Part shown: positions 35,301-45,664 of the stretch, one piece after another
Layout of the letters: each line of letters opens with the position of its first letter
Position numbering within the stretch: position 1 is the stretch's first letter
Source of the DNA: Parapristionchus giblindavisi
Taxonomy: Eukaryota > Nematoda > Chromadorea > Rhabditida > Diplogasteridae
NCBI GenBank assembly: GCA_943737045.1
Contig: CALSFV010000257.1
Span: 248,001 to 312,000, forward strand
Length of the DNA: 64,000 nucleotides
Reading direction: 5' to 3'
Translations under genes and position numbers: made by a program
The notes under the pieces: model-generated
What the model was told of the DNA's origin: nothing
Databases searched by the model: none
Seen by the model: only the letters and a program-made list of their open reading frames with translations

Positions 35301-36067
35301 TATGCTTTTTGATGGTTTCGCTGTCGATTCCACAAGTCAGAACTCAAAAGCAAAAAACCTGGGCATAATCTCGTCTCTAAATGACAATGCACTGGTTAGC
35401 TTTTGACGATATGGCACGGTATGTAAAACAAAACATGCTAGAGCGAGAAAGCGTTCGGGAAGCAGAAGACAGTTCCGAAGGCGGCAACTGGGGAGGAGTC
35501 ACATCTCTAAATGACCTCCCGAATCTGATGCTTAAAAGGAGATGTAGGCATGAAAATGTCGAACTCCTTAATCGAGTAAGGCCAAGGCTGAAAAATGTCT
35601 TCCACTCGAGGGGTATTCGGATATTCCTAAAACTCTAAAATGGAGTAGGAAGAAATATGGCGCTCATCGTTATGTTTCACGTCCGAAAATCCCGAGGAGA
35701 CGTAGGCAACCGCCGAACTCCTCGAATTTGGTTGGCATATCTGTGCTATCGTGTACTCTTCACGATCACAGATGGATGACAATCTTGAGATCCGTCTTTC
35801 TGAAGTAGTCCGGTTGAGGTCTGGATTTCTCTCTCAACTTCCTGAATCTCAAGGAAGTAGAAGTCCGAAGACAACTCGATAACTGATCTACTCTAACTCA
35901 AAACCCCCCGACGAAGGGGAGGAAACGTTAATGAATTCCGTCGAAGGTTCAAGTATCTCAATTACAGCCTGAAGCGAGATCAGTCCGATATCGAGTATGT
36001 TGACAAGAGACATGTGAATCAGCAAATCCTTATACTACGTGATTCTCACAATCACGTAGTGGGGAGG
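32338..36067 (+). other. Interior of LTR element 2, no coding capacity seen
   Basis: Stop codons are frequent in all frames; the few short ORFs show no protease DTG, polymerase YxDD, integrase or zinc-knuckle motif. Base composition is more balanced than the host DNA. If the element is mobile, the proteins come from elsewhere. Confidence 0.7.
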
Positions 36068-36500
36068 AGTTGTAATCTGGGTAACTCAATTACCTACGGA
36101 TTAGCATATTCATTGCATGTCTCCCTCGCCTATAAAAGGACCCCTCTTCTCATTCTCAGGGGGCCATTCGGCGAGTCCCGGTCGATAGGCAGGTCGGTCT
36201 CTCCAGAGCTCTCTCGCACCACAATGTGCAGCTCAGGGGACCGCACCTCCAAGTCCCGGTAGACCCCTACTCTCATAGTAGGAGGATGATCCCCGCTAGT
36301 CAAGCCTCAGCCTTGACTAGACCCTACCGTACTCAGCATCTCCGATAACCTATGAGGAAGGTATCCTACTCAAGGAAGACGCTCAAGAGATTGTTACCCC
36401 AACCCGCTCGTTTCCGTTATCTCTCAATAAATGGTTATGAGTGTACTGTGTATGAACCTAATACAAGGGATGGCTAAGATAAACCACAGAGTTTACAACT
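36068..36500 (+). repeat. 3' LTR of element 2
   Basis: Same length and sequence as the 5' LTR by eye apart from one base near the end. Preceded by the purine run GTGGGGAGG. Confidence 0.88.
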
Positions 36501-37039
36501 AGTACATTAGCATAAGTTTGAGCTGATTTACAACCAAAAATGTGATGTGAGAGAAAATTGCACTAAGTCCAGGACGACGATATACAGTATCCCTATTGGG
36601 CGGACAGAGTTGGGTAAAATGATATATCAGGATACCCCAATTCGAGGACGGGGAATTCGAATCTGCAATAAAACTCTTATCCTTTAGAGAAAAATTTCGA
36701 GAAACATCGCATTTTGTATGCGAAAAAACAGTTTTCATACAATAACACATGAAGAACAATATTTCCGACCATATCCTTAGTTGAGTTATTTGTAGAGGAG
36801 GTCATTAGGAACCGAATGAAAAAAAATTTTACACGGTTGTTCAAAAACGAAGCGAGTTACACTCATTTGAAGTTGACGGTAAAAAAATTGCATAATTATG
36901 CAAATTACGAAAAACAAAATTTCAAAATGTTGTTTTCGCACTCAGTTAGGCCAGTCTAACAACTATCAATAAAAAAAGAGGAAAATCATTTTTTGCTGTG
37001 CAATGGCTTCATACACTTTTACAGGAGATCCGTGATATA

Positions 37040-37253
37040 GTGAAATAGGTGGAATCTATATATAAAATATGCAATTTCCGTACTTTTCAATCAATAAAAT
37101 ATTTTACGAGTACGTTTTTCAACATTACAATCTGTTCAAATGTGTCATACTTTCCTCATGTAAATTTTCTGGCTCTCTATTGTCCTTTTCTCCGGTTTTC
37201 TCTTATTTTCATTAACCTCACTTGAGTATTTCTTATTTCAGCCGAGACAGGAC
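37040..37253 (+). promoter_or_regulatory. Class C upstream region before H2
   Basis: AATAAA at 37093-37098 (end of an upstream unit), then the conserved class C upstream block ending TTTCAGCCGAGACAGGAC before the ATG; the TTTCAG may be a trans-splice acceptor. Confidence 0.4.
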
Positions 37254-37710
37254 ATGTCTTCGGATGCTGCAAACGACTACTCTTGTATTTTCAATCAGGT
37301 CAGGCACTTTTTCAATGCAGTTCTTCTATTGCTTTCGCATAACTTTTGTAGAATGGGTGGATGATATAATGAATTCTCTTTTTGGTTGTTCTAATTTGAT
37401 TTCTCATGTTGAGTATAAGGGCTTAGGAGAAAGTGCGACTCAATTTGTGTATCGTATGGTTAGACTGGATCACGAATCTAGGTTGCACCATTAAGCCAAC
37501 AGTACCACATCCATATTTTTAAATTACAGTGATTCACTCTTTGATAATATTGAATTACAATACGCGTTGAGACATTTGATAAGATTTTTAAAAATATTAT
37601 CGATCGTCCTTATTTTCCAGTTGGAACAGTTGAAACTCGCATTGGAAGAGAAAGTGGTTAGTAAGGATTCAGACAATGATAAGGATAACAGTATGGACAA
37701 AGATGCTCAG
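37254..37710 (+). pseudogene. H2: orphan class C head
   Basis: Exon 37254-37298 (MSSDAANDYSCIFNQ) and exon 37621-37710 (LEQLKLALEEKVVSKDSDND then KDNSMDKDAQ), both intact. The intron contains a 120-bp extra segment (about 37409-37529) absent from M4, H1 and H3. As with H1, no class C coil or MATH exons follow. Confidence 0.6.
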
Positions 37711-37764
37711 GTAGTCTTAATTGAATTACAGTTTCTATTTTACAAGGGATGGACCTGAAGTGGT

Positions 37765-37948
37765 GGTGATACGACACGTGTGAGAAATGAGAATGGAAAC
37801 GAGAATGGAAACATTTCTCAGATCATTCCTCACATTATGCACTCTCTCATTCGGTCGTTTCTATCTCATTTCTCACATCTATCTTTCTTACATAATTCAT
37901 CTCTCAATTGGAATTTCCATTCTCATTTCTCCCACTTGTCTTATCACC
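37765..37948. mobile_element. MITE family 2, copy in H2 unit
   Basis: Same element and same GAAGTGGT duplication (37757-37764, 37949-37956) as at 15713; right end slightly changed (CACTTGTCTTATCACC, as in the 46658 copy). Confidence 0.8.
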
Positions 37949-37956
37949 GAAGTGGT

Positions 37957-38867
37957 AATCTAGTCGAGATGATAATATCTTGACTAGATTCACTTCTCTA
38001 TGTTGATGGGGACTCCCTTTTCAAAATTTGCCAACCCTCCTGAGTTTATATGTCGAGAGATGAGTTCATCAAACAATGAGCATGTTTTTTCATCTCAGGA
38101 CGACATGACCACTTGAGGCCAATCCCTTGTTACGAATTCGAATATCCTAATGTGTTTTTGCCATTTTCCAAGTGGCCTATTTAGTTGAATCTTTATGAAA
38201 AATTATGGTTTCACCGTAAAGAGTTGAATAAGCTCATGGTTTTAACTATGATGATCGATATTTGTCCTACTGTTCCCCCTCTATTGCTCTGATATCTTTC
38301 TACCAGTTCACTCAAAAAGTATTTCTCTTTAGTTTCTTTTTTCTCTTTACCAATGTCTGTATGATAAGTAAAATATATGCATCAGTATAGTCATAAGAGA
38401 AACCTTTTATGCGAAAGACCTGTTTAACTATTAGTCAACGTTTGGACGATGTGCAGCGTACACCAGGGCTTTTCACGATTTGCCGTTTCTCGTCGTCGCA
38501 ATTTCACATTCTGTCCATACGAATACAGCTCTTTTTGTTCGATTGATGTACTCTTCCCATGCAATAATCATGGTAAACTACATAAGTAATAAACAATACG
38601 CTTGATTGATTGCCTAGAGTTAGACTAGAAGCGTTGATGAAAAGTACTCGTACTTATTGTCCGATCAATAATGTTCCATAAGATCTATGATTCAACTGAA
38701 AAGTTGATTTGGATTCTTATTTCAATCAATTATTGTAATTACAGGCATAGTATCGCATGGATCAAGATTGGACAAGAAATCAATGATATTCCCAATGAAT
38801 ATTGAAAAATCGATTGCATAGAGTAAGTTTTTATAGATAGTTTAGATAGGATTAATTATATTATGTA
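37957..38867. other. Class C intron remnant and small-ORF exon 2 relic
   Basis: Same order as 15898-17000: intron DNA, the shared junction at about 38463, then a decayed small-ORF exon 2 at about 38740-38822. No intact coding frame. Confidence 0.5.
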
Positions 38868-38968
38868 CAGTTTAGGCAACAAGTCTCCGGCCACTTTTTC
38901 ATTTTTTTATAACTTTTGATCCAGGAAAGTAATCAAGCTGATCTTTTCAGCCAATGTACAGAATATAT

Positions 38969-39699
38969 TATATATATATTTATCACATGCTCACGCATGA
39001 ACGATACAGTCGAAAAATTGTGAAGTAATAATTAATCAATATACTCTCAAGAACGGTAGATAAAGATTAAGATGATGGATGGGGCAAATGGGGTGGGAAG
39101 TCTCATGTGAGCTAGCCGTCCCTCTCATATCATCGTGTAGTTACTCATGTATATCGTATGAGTGAATGGAGGAGTTCTTGAGTCTACTGGGAAGAGGACC
39201 AGTACTGCAGTCGATGATAGTGAGAATTACCAAGACGACACGTCACAATGGAGACACAATTGGGTAATGGTAGGTGCTATGGGGGTACTGTGAGGGATCA
39301 AAGTTCAGGCCGCGAAAATGGAAGGGTATTCACTTGTAATAAGTTTTCTCTTGAAGTCAGCAAAAGAGTGGGCATTATGTATACTAGGTGGTAGTTGATT
39401 CAGCCAACGACTGACTCTCAATGGGAATGAATTGTAACGTATGTTGTTTTTGGTGAATTCAATATGCATTCCAAAAGTATATGTACGAGAACGAGATAAG
39501 TCGAAAGGAAACATTTGTTCTCTTTGTATGATAGATTCATTGTACAGGATCTTTCTCGCAAGGAGAAGATCACTGATAACTCTCATTTCATTAAGTGGCT
39601 TCATAGAGAGTGCGCTCAATCGATCATGATACGAGGGAAGAGATGAATAAGAGGAAATATTGAAACATCGATAATAGACGATACGTGTGAATAATCTTT
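38969..39699 (-). mobile_element. 5'-truncated LINE (non-LTR retrotransposon) 3' end
   Basis: Minus-strand ORF 39305-39619, open further upstream to about 39690, reads SLPSYHDRLSALSMKPLNEM, then ISDLLLARKIL, and ends SFPLRVSRWLNQLPPSIHNA. The RL..L....L..RR..DL....KI and NSF..R....WN.LP pattern is the C-terminal region that follows the reverse transcriptase in CR1/Jockey-like LINEs. Flanking GAATATAT duplication at 38961-38968 and 39700-39707. The element's 3' end (left side on +) finishes in an AT microsatellite, as in LINEs lacking a poly(A) tail. Only about 730 bp remain, so it is dead. Confidence 0.82.
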
Positions 39700-39970
39700 G
39701 AATATATCACGGAATACAGCCATGATGTGTTGGTCTAATTAAATCAGTTCACTGTTGCGTGGTGATGATGCAATCGAAGCACACTTTTTTGAAAATTTTT
39801 ATTTCTTTTGTGAAAAGTCCTGTTCTTCTGAAACTTTGTGAGAGTGGAGACACCCACTAGGGCTGCACACTCACACAATCCAGAATGGCGCCGACTCCGA
39901 TTTCAAGCTACAGCACGATCGCAACTTTGACCCCGAAAATTTATAACTTAGCTTCTAGATGTGCTATCGA

Positions 39971-40375
39971 GTAGGGTGGCGAGAATGACTCTTCACTCAC
40001 CTGTTTTGCCTCCCTCCAACTGTACTAACATAATAAAAATATGTGATATTATCATAGTCTGATCCGAATTTATGGCATGCATACATGACAAATCAACGAA
40101 ATTTAAAAGTGTACTTTAACAGTCGATTTTATGCTTGTTGAATTGCTATTGGTGTGTAGATTCCAAAAATATTCAGATGTGCACATTTTGACCACTTTGA
40201 CTAGAGAAAACCCAAGTGAATCGAAAAAAGAATTTCTTTTTTCTGCTCACCAGTGTTTTTCTGATCTCATTGCAAGTACTTGACGAGAGAGAGGTCGTAA
40301 ATGACCTCTCTCGCGAGTACTTGCACAAGACTGCCAGGGGAACTGGTGAGTGAAGAGTCATTCTCGCCACCCTAC
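39971..40375. mobile_element. GTAGGGTGG element A (405 bp)
   Basis: About 31-bp near-perfect inverted ends beginning GTAGGGTGGCGAGAATGACT. Flanked by TATCGA at 39965-39970 and 40376-40381. A second inverted match lies inside (AGTACTTGACGAGAGAGAGG / CCTCTCTCGCGAGTACTTG, 40276-40323). Non-coding. Confidence 0.8.
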
Positions 40376-40381
40376 TATCGA

Positions 40382-42271
40382 CTAGGGTGGTGGGAACGAA
40401 TCACGGGCGAATCGTATAGGGGAGAGAGGCCGGGCATACAACGACTCATAGCGGACAACCGTTCCCAGTGGCATTTATGACCTCTCACCCTCGGACGAAT
40501 CGGAATTTTTCGGACAGATTTCGGGCCGGAGCGATTTTCTCAGCTGGTGATAGTCGGATTGAAAAACTGAAAGCAGATTTGGAATCAGCAAAGAGAAAAC
40601 ATCTAGAATATGCCTTTAAAAAAGTGAAAAATCAAATTTAAAGCAAAGTTTTAATAGGCGAAATTAGGGCTAAAATGTACCATTTTCGCATGTTTTGGAA
40701 AGATTTTTTCGAGTATCCGTGAACTATATGAGGAAAGAAGTGCATAATTCAAACGAGCACTTCATGGGCTATCGAAAGAAGGGTCGTTTGTATACAATAT
40801 GTGATTTTTTATTTTTTTCAAATTTCAAGATTTGCATTAGACAGAAATATTTGGTACATTGTTATTGTTCGTCACTATCTGTCTGTAATTGAATTTACCT
40901 AATCACACAATATGTCAATACGATTGTAAAATAGCTACTCTTGTATCATGCGCGAACATTGTAAATTAGCGGTGTCTTTTATTGTCGGCCTCCTCTTATC
41001 CCTTTGATACCTGTCGGTATTTATGACTATGAACACGGAATAACAGTTTGCATTAGCCAGTGAATTTGAAAAGGATAGAAGAACCAAACACTAAACATGA
41101 AAACATCAGATAATGTATAGACTCTATGTTGGAAGAAGTGCGAAAGGAACCATTGTATCGCATGCGAATAGTTGAGGTCACTGATATAATCGGGCATCTA
41201 CTATCCCTCCTTTCTTTCCGGTACTTACTCTTTCGGTTTGCGCATTTAGTTCAGGCCTCCCACTTACTTTAGTCAATCAAAATTATAAGAACAAAGAAGA
41301 TGTCGAAACGTGGTTGGTTTGCACAAATCACAGTTTGCACAATAACCCACGTCCTACCAAAAGGATTGTGCCCACGGTGTGGCTGGAACATAAGCACAGT
41401 GTCGTCGATAAACAAAGATAATTTAAAGATGGAGGCCCTAGAATGTCTATGCAACTGCGTAACATATCGGCTATGAAAGAGAAAAGTGATATGCAAGAAA
41501 TTAGCATGGCCATTCATCTATCCCTTGGCGTACTGGTAAAAGCGCTCTCTAGTTTTTATTAATATCGCGGGTTCGAAACCTATTGCCGAACTTTCCTATT
41601 TTCAAAATTTCGCGCCTTTGCCTACACAATTAAGCATGATTCATTCATGATTCTAGCGATCAATAAACTGAATTAGCACAAAATAATATATGTATGCTAT
41701 GCAGAATAACTTTCGCTATCTTTCTGTCTTCACAGTTTGTTCACCAAAATATTCGTGGAACTCCACACTTAACTTGAATGGGCGCCTCAAAATTCAAAGG
41801 AACTTGTGGTACAACCTAATAATATATTAACCATCCGATGTTTCATTGTATTGGCCCGTTATATTGCTTTTCCCGCTTTTTTATTGATATTCCCGATGCC
41901 ATAATAATAATAATGCTAATAATAGTAAATGAATTTTCAACTTACACTAGCCTTTCCGCACGAATTAGTCATTTCACTATGAAAAAAAAAAACGAAATTT
42001 CAAAAATTCATAATTAACTTGTTTCTACTATAGCCTAAAAGATCTCGAAATCCTAAATCCAATGATATTTTAATCATATAAGTACGATTACTAAGAGTCC
42101 AGAAAATCGGCCCGGCCCGAAATTGGCCCGAAATTCTCACTCTCATTCCAACTCATTGGCCCGTTGATCACTCTCCCGTGCGAGAGAGAGGCTGTATAGA
42201 GTCTCTCTTCGGACAACCGAGATAGAAGGGCCAGGGAGGAAATCATCCGTGATTCGTTCCCACCACCCTAC
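40382..42271. mobile_element. GTAGGGTGG element B (1.9 kb), abutting element A
   Basis: Starts CTAGGGTGGTGGGAACGAAT and ends with the complement (ATTCGTTCCCACCACCCTAC); inverted ends of about 25 bp. It shares the middle TATCGA with element A and has TATCGA again at 42272-42277. Interior: only short ORFs with no recognisable transposase, one tRNA-like segment and AT-rich DNA. Related to element A by terminal motif, different inside. Confidence 0.7.
41520..41590 (+). other. tRNA-like relic (box A and box B)
   Basis: TGGCGTACTGGTAAAAGCGC matches a box A/D-arm and GGGTTCGAAACC a box B/T-arm, 30 bp apart as in a tRNA. Acceptor ends do not pair and the T stem is imperfect, so it is not a working tRNA; probably a tRNA-derived pseudogene or SINE-type head within element B. 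Confidence 0.45.
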
Positions 42272-43680
42272 TATCGACCCGTTCTAAGTGCTGAAATGAT
42301 GCTAGTAACGAGTAATGTTTATCCCCAGATTAAGGTAGTCCTAGCTCGCCATTTGCCCCCAGGGCAAAAAATAATTTTTTGGGGGAGACCTGATTTTGAC
42401 ACCCCACCGTGCAGAGGGCGGGTCTTCTAAAATTGTGGTTCCTGCGCAAGCAGCTTAGCAATGTATCATATATTTATTTCCCTTATTTTGGTTTAGTTCC
42501 GATTCCTTTCAGACCCGTAGCAAAAGTTATGCTGAGGTCTACTCGGTTTCGGCGATCAAAGATCAACATACAAAGATCAAATATCAAAGTTCAGCAATAG
42601 TGTAAAAACGTTTGTGAACATCTCTAACATGCATATGTGCTTTGCAAATAAGAGATTTCATCAATAGAGGCCCAGGAACTAGAGCAGTAAGAGAGAAAGC
42701 GCAAGAGCAAGCACCGAGTAGACCTCAGCATAACTTTTGCTACGGGTCTGAAAGGAATCGGAACTAAACCAAATTAAGGGAAATAAATATATGATATATT
42801 GCTAAGCTGCTTGCGCAGGAACCATAATTTTATAAGACCCGCCCTCTGAACGGTGGGGTGTCAAAATCAGGTCTCCCCCCAAAAAAATTATTTTTGCCCT
42901 GAGGGCAAATGGCGAGCTAGGACTACCTTAATCTGGGGATAAACATTACTCGTTACTAGCATCATTTCAGCACTTAGAACGGGTCGTTAGCACATCTAGA
43001 AGCTGAGTTATAAATTTTGGGATTCAAAGTTGCGACCCTGTTAAAGCTTGAAATCGGAATCGAAGCCATTCCGGATTGCGTGACTGTGCAGCCCTAGTGG
43101 GTGTCTCCACTCTCACAATGTTTCAGAAGAACAGTACTTTTCACAAAAGAAATAAAATGTTTCAAAAAAGTGTGTTTCGATTGCATCATTACCACGCAAC
43201 AGTGAAATGATTTAATTAGACCAACACATCATGGCTGTATTCCTTGATATATTCTGTACATTGGCTGAAAAGATCAGCTTGATTACTTTCCTGGATCAAA
43301 AGTTTTAAAAAAATGAAAAAGTGGCCGGAGACCTGTTGCATACACTGTATAACAATGTACTATTATTAATTTTGAATTGCACTTTTTACATTGATGATTT
43401 TGATACCATTTTAGACTTGATTTTCATGCATTTATAAAGATAAGTTTCTTGCTGGTTATAAACATCATAAGTTTACTTCTACTTATGTCTTCTGAATTAT
43501 TGTAAGCTATTGTTTCCCACCTGCTAAACTATGTCCATTAAGCATCTTGTCATAGTTGTTGTTCATGGATAAACTCATTATTTGTTATAACTGTCGTTAT
43601 TGTCCATATCTACATTGGTTTCTATCCAATAGGATACCACATGAATTACATGGAATTTGATTAAAACATCAATAGATCAT

Positions 43681-43712
43681 GGTTACTGTAGGATTGGTTA
43701 AGATTACATTCG
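43681..43712 (+). promoter_or_regulatory. Conserved 32-bp motif upstream of M8 start
   Basis: GGTTACTGTAGGATTGGTTA and then AGATTACATTCG, ending 19 bp before the ATG. Confidence 0.5.
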
Positions 43713-43731
43713 TTTGTTACGGTGATCAAAG

Positions 43732-45664
43732 ATGAGTGAAGCAAGGAGAACGACGATAAGGAAGGTTAGTACAACATATTTAATCTTGTTTTATTCTGTC
43801 TTGTATCAATAGCACTTTAAATCAGAGCAAACCATTTTCACCCTCTCGTTCTCTAATTCCACCGTTTCTTGTACTCATTCACTCTTTATCATTTGGTCGA
43901 ATTCCCGTATCAACTTCTTCCAATACCTAGAGATTAAAGTAGGGATGCTATGCAATGTGAACAACTTGCCCATTCGGGTGAACGCTAGCCTGTATAGATG
44001 CAAATTGCTTGCAAGTTTAGTGAAAGCTGGGAAATGATTTCCACATATATTTACTGTAAGTATATTTCCAGAATGATAACGCAGGTGAGCAGAGTGATAA
44101 TGAAGATAAAGATGCTCAGGTACTTTTAGTCGTGTTTTTGTTTTTATTTCTACTATTACATTAATGTTGTGCGGTATTACATTAGCGAAACGGGAGAACG
44201 CTGTCTTCCCTTCACGTGTGACACATCTTGGATTGTATTATCTCTAATGTACAAGAGATATCAAACTTCTGAATAGTTCGTCAACACTAAAGTCACATAT
44301 TCCATTTCAATTATGTATTCACAAACTGTTGGATATGGAGTATAGGCATTGTGACCGTCACACGTAACGGAGACACGGTGTGCTCCCGTTTCGCACATGC
44401 AATACCACATTACAATCATTAATTTCGAAAACATTGTCATTGTAAACGCTTCATTATCGACTTTTCCAGATTCAACAACTGAAACTTGCCTTGGTGCAGC
44501 AGGAGGTTGGTAGTGGATATTATATGCAATGTTTACTTATATTTATTGTTTGTTTTTATTTTGGTATTTTCGTTATTGAAATATTCATTTATCATGAAAA
44601 TGTTGATATTATGAGCATTGTATTATCGATTTTTTTCCAGATTGAACAATTGAAACTTGCCCTGGACCATTCGAAGGTAATTTGCAAATGTTAACAGTTT
44701 TGTTCGGAATGTGCTGATATCATTTTTGTAGGAGGAAACAAAAAATCTGATCCTTACGGAAAAATCTCTTCGAGTAGTTGTTAATATGAAGAATAAGGAT
44801 TTGGAAAAAGAAAGACAGGAGATTGAGAAACTTAAAGGAACTCTAGTTAGTGAATTTATTTAATTACTTCGTTTTATTACCCTTGAATGATCTATTTAAT
44901 ATACAGGATCAGCTTCAATCTGAGAATAATACGTTGAATATAAAATTAAAAGAATTGTCACTTATTTCTAAAATGGTATGCGCAATCTTTATCTCAAGAA
45001 TACTTTTTTTCTATTTGAATAGTCTAACGAAGGCACTCTACGAATGAGCATCAACAATATTTCAATGATGAAGGAAAATGATCAGAATTTCTCTAAACCG
45101 TTGATGATTTATGGCCTGAATTGGTGAGAATTGATTTCAATTTATTCCGATTTCTATTAATTTTGCCCAGTGTACTTATTGGTTGCGACTTTTCCAACCT
45201 AATGTATGGCCTGATAATGTTCTTTCTAAAGAATATTTTTGTTGCAGGAGTATTGTAGCGCTGAAAAAGGAAGTTAATGATGTTGATTATCTGTCTGTTT
45301 TTCTCTACTGCGATAAGTCTGACTCAGGGTACGTATATGTAATTTAGCTTTTTTTCCAAATCCATCATTTTACAGTTCCTTTCCGTGTACCGTAAAGTGT
45401 AAGTTTCGTATTGTTACTCTCAATAACAAATCAGAGAAGTATGAGAAGTGTCTTGATTACACTTTCAAAAAGCCTAATGATTGGGGATTCCCTTCATTCA
45501 TTACTTGGAAGGTATATTTATTTATTTATTTAAATATTTATTCACTTTCAATGATCTACGAATGAATTTAGAATCTTCTTGACCGATCGAAGGGATACGT
45601 CAAAGATGATGTGATCGTCCTCGAAATTCTCATCAGTGTGTACTCATCATCTTTAAAAGACTGA
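43732..45664 (+). CDS. M8: class A coiled-coil MATH-domain protein
   Basis: Exons 43732-43764, 44072-44119, 44470-44505, 44641-44676, 44732-44845, 44907-44975, 45023-45123, 45248-45328, 45376-45511, 45572-45664; about 248 residues. MSEARRTTIRK, acidic NDNAGEQSDNEDKDAQ, modules IQQLKLALVQQE and IEQLKLALDHSK, a K/E coil, MATH (SNEGTLRMSINNIS; YLSVFLYCDKSDSG; PCTVKCKFRIVTLNNKSEK; GYVKDDVIVLEILISVY). The C-terminus differs from M3 and M5: a base change in the stop region extends it to SSSLKD before TGA. Every splice site is GT-AG and phases match. Confidence 0.83.
44157..44424. mobile_element. Best-preserved copy of the class A intron foldback
   Basis: Arms TAGCGAAACGGGAGAACGC and GTGCTCCCGTTTCGCACATG are inverted, extended outward by TGTGCGGTATTACATTA / TGCAATACCACATTACA. 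About 268 bp, in M8 intron 2. CACGTGTGAC and GTCACACGT motifs mark the inner arm ends. Confidence 0.7.

Larger units (their letters stand above)
31905..36500 (+). mobile_element. LTR retrotransposon 2: large non-coding derivative (LARD-like)
   Basis: Two 433-bp LTRs (31905-32337, 36068-36500) appear identical except near the 3' end (GAGATTACA / GAGTTTACA). Ends are AGTTGTAA...TTACAACT, the AGT...ACT type seen in some gypsy-group elements rather than TG...CA. Exact 5-bp duplication AGTAC at 31900-31904 and 36501-36505, confirmed by the empty site in the opposite foldback arm. GGCGACCAGTCTCACG directly after the 5' LTR (TGGCGACC if the last LTR base is shared) is a plausible tRNA primer site; GTGGGGAGG at 36059-36067 is a short polypurine tract. 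The 3.73-kb interior is visibly more GC-rich than its surroundings and has no ORF over 85 aa: no gag or pol. Confidence 0.9.
30765..37037. mobile_element. Long foldback element (about 650-bp arms), carrying LTR element 2
   Basis: Left arm about 30765-31414; right arm 31795-31904 plus 36506-37037 (642 bp once the inserted LTR element is removed). Ends TATCACGGATCTCCTG / CAGGAGATCCGTGATA with TA on each side (30763-30764, 37038-37039). The loop 31415-31794 is non-coding with polypurine/polypyrimidine tracts. Apparent ORFs of 60-95 aa in the arms are mirrored by inversion and not credible genes. The pre-insertion element would be about 1.7 kb. Confidence 0.85.
38868..43347. mobile_element. Long foldback with TA duplication, host to three later insertions
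   Basis: Ends CAGTTTAGGCAACAAGTCTC and GAGACCTGTTGCATACACTG, flanked by TA (38866-38867, 43348-43349); paralogous DNA reads TTATGTATAACAATG across the site. Arms are about 630-645 bp each after removing inserts: left 38868-38968, 39708-39970 and 42278-about 42541; right about 42704-43347. Inserts in the left arm: a LINE fragment (38969-39699) and two TATCGA-flanked elements (39971-40375, 40382-42271). CAGT ends and TA target suggest a Tc1/mariner-type source. No transposase. Confidence 0.85.

Noticed and set aside
32338..36067. Several 60-85 aa ORFs on both strands inside LTR element 2
   Set aside because: None has retroviral-type motifs, and their number and length fit chance in more GC-rich DNA.
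41269..41517. Minus-strand ORFs of 61-82 aa in element B
   Set aside because: Two overlapping frames with no transposase-like motif; not supported as genes.
41520..41590. Functional tRNA gene
   Set aside because: Box A and B are present but the acceptor stem does not pair and the T stem is poor.
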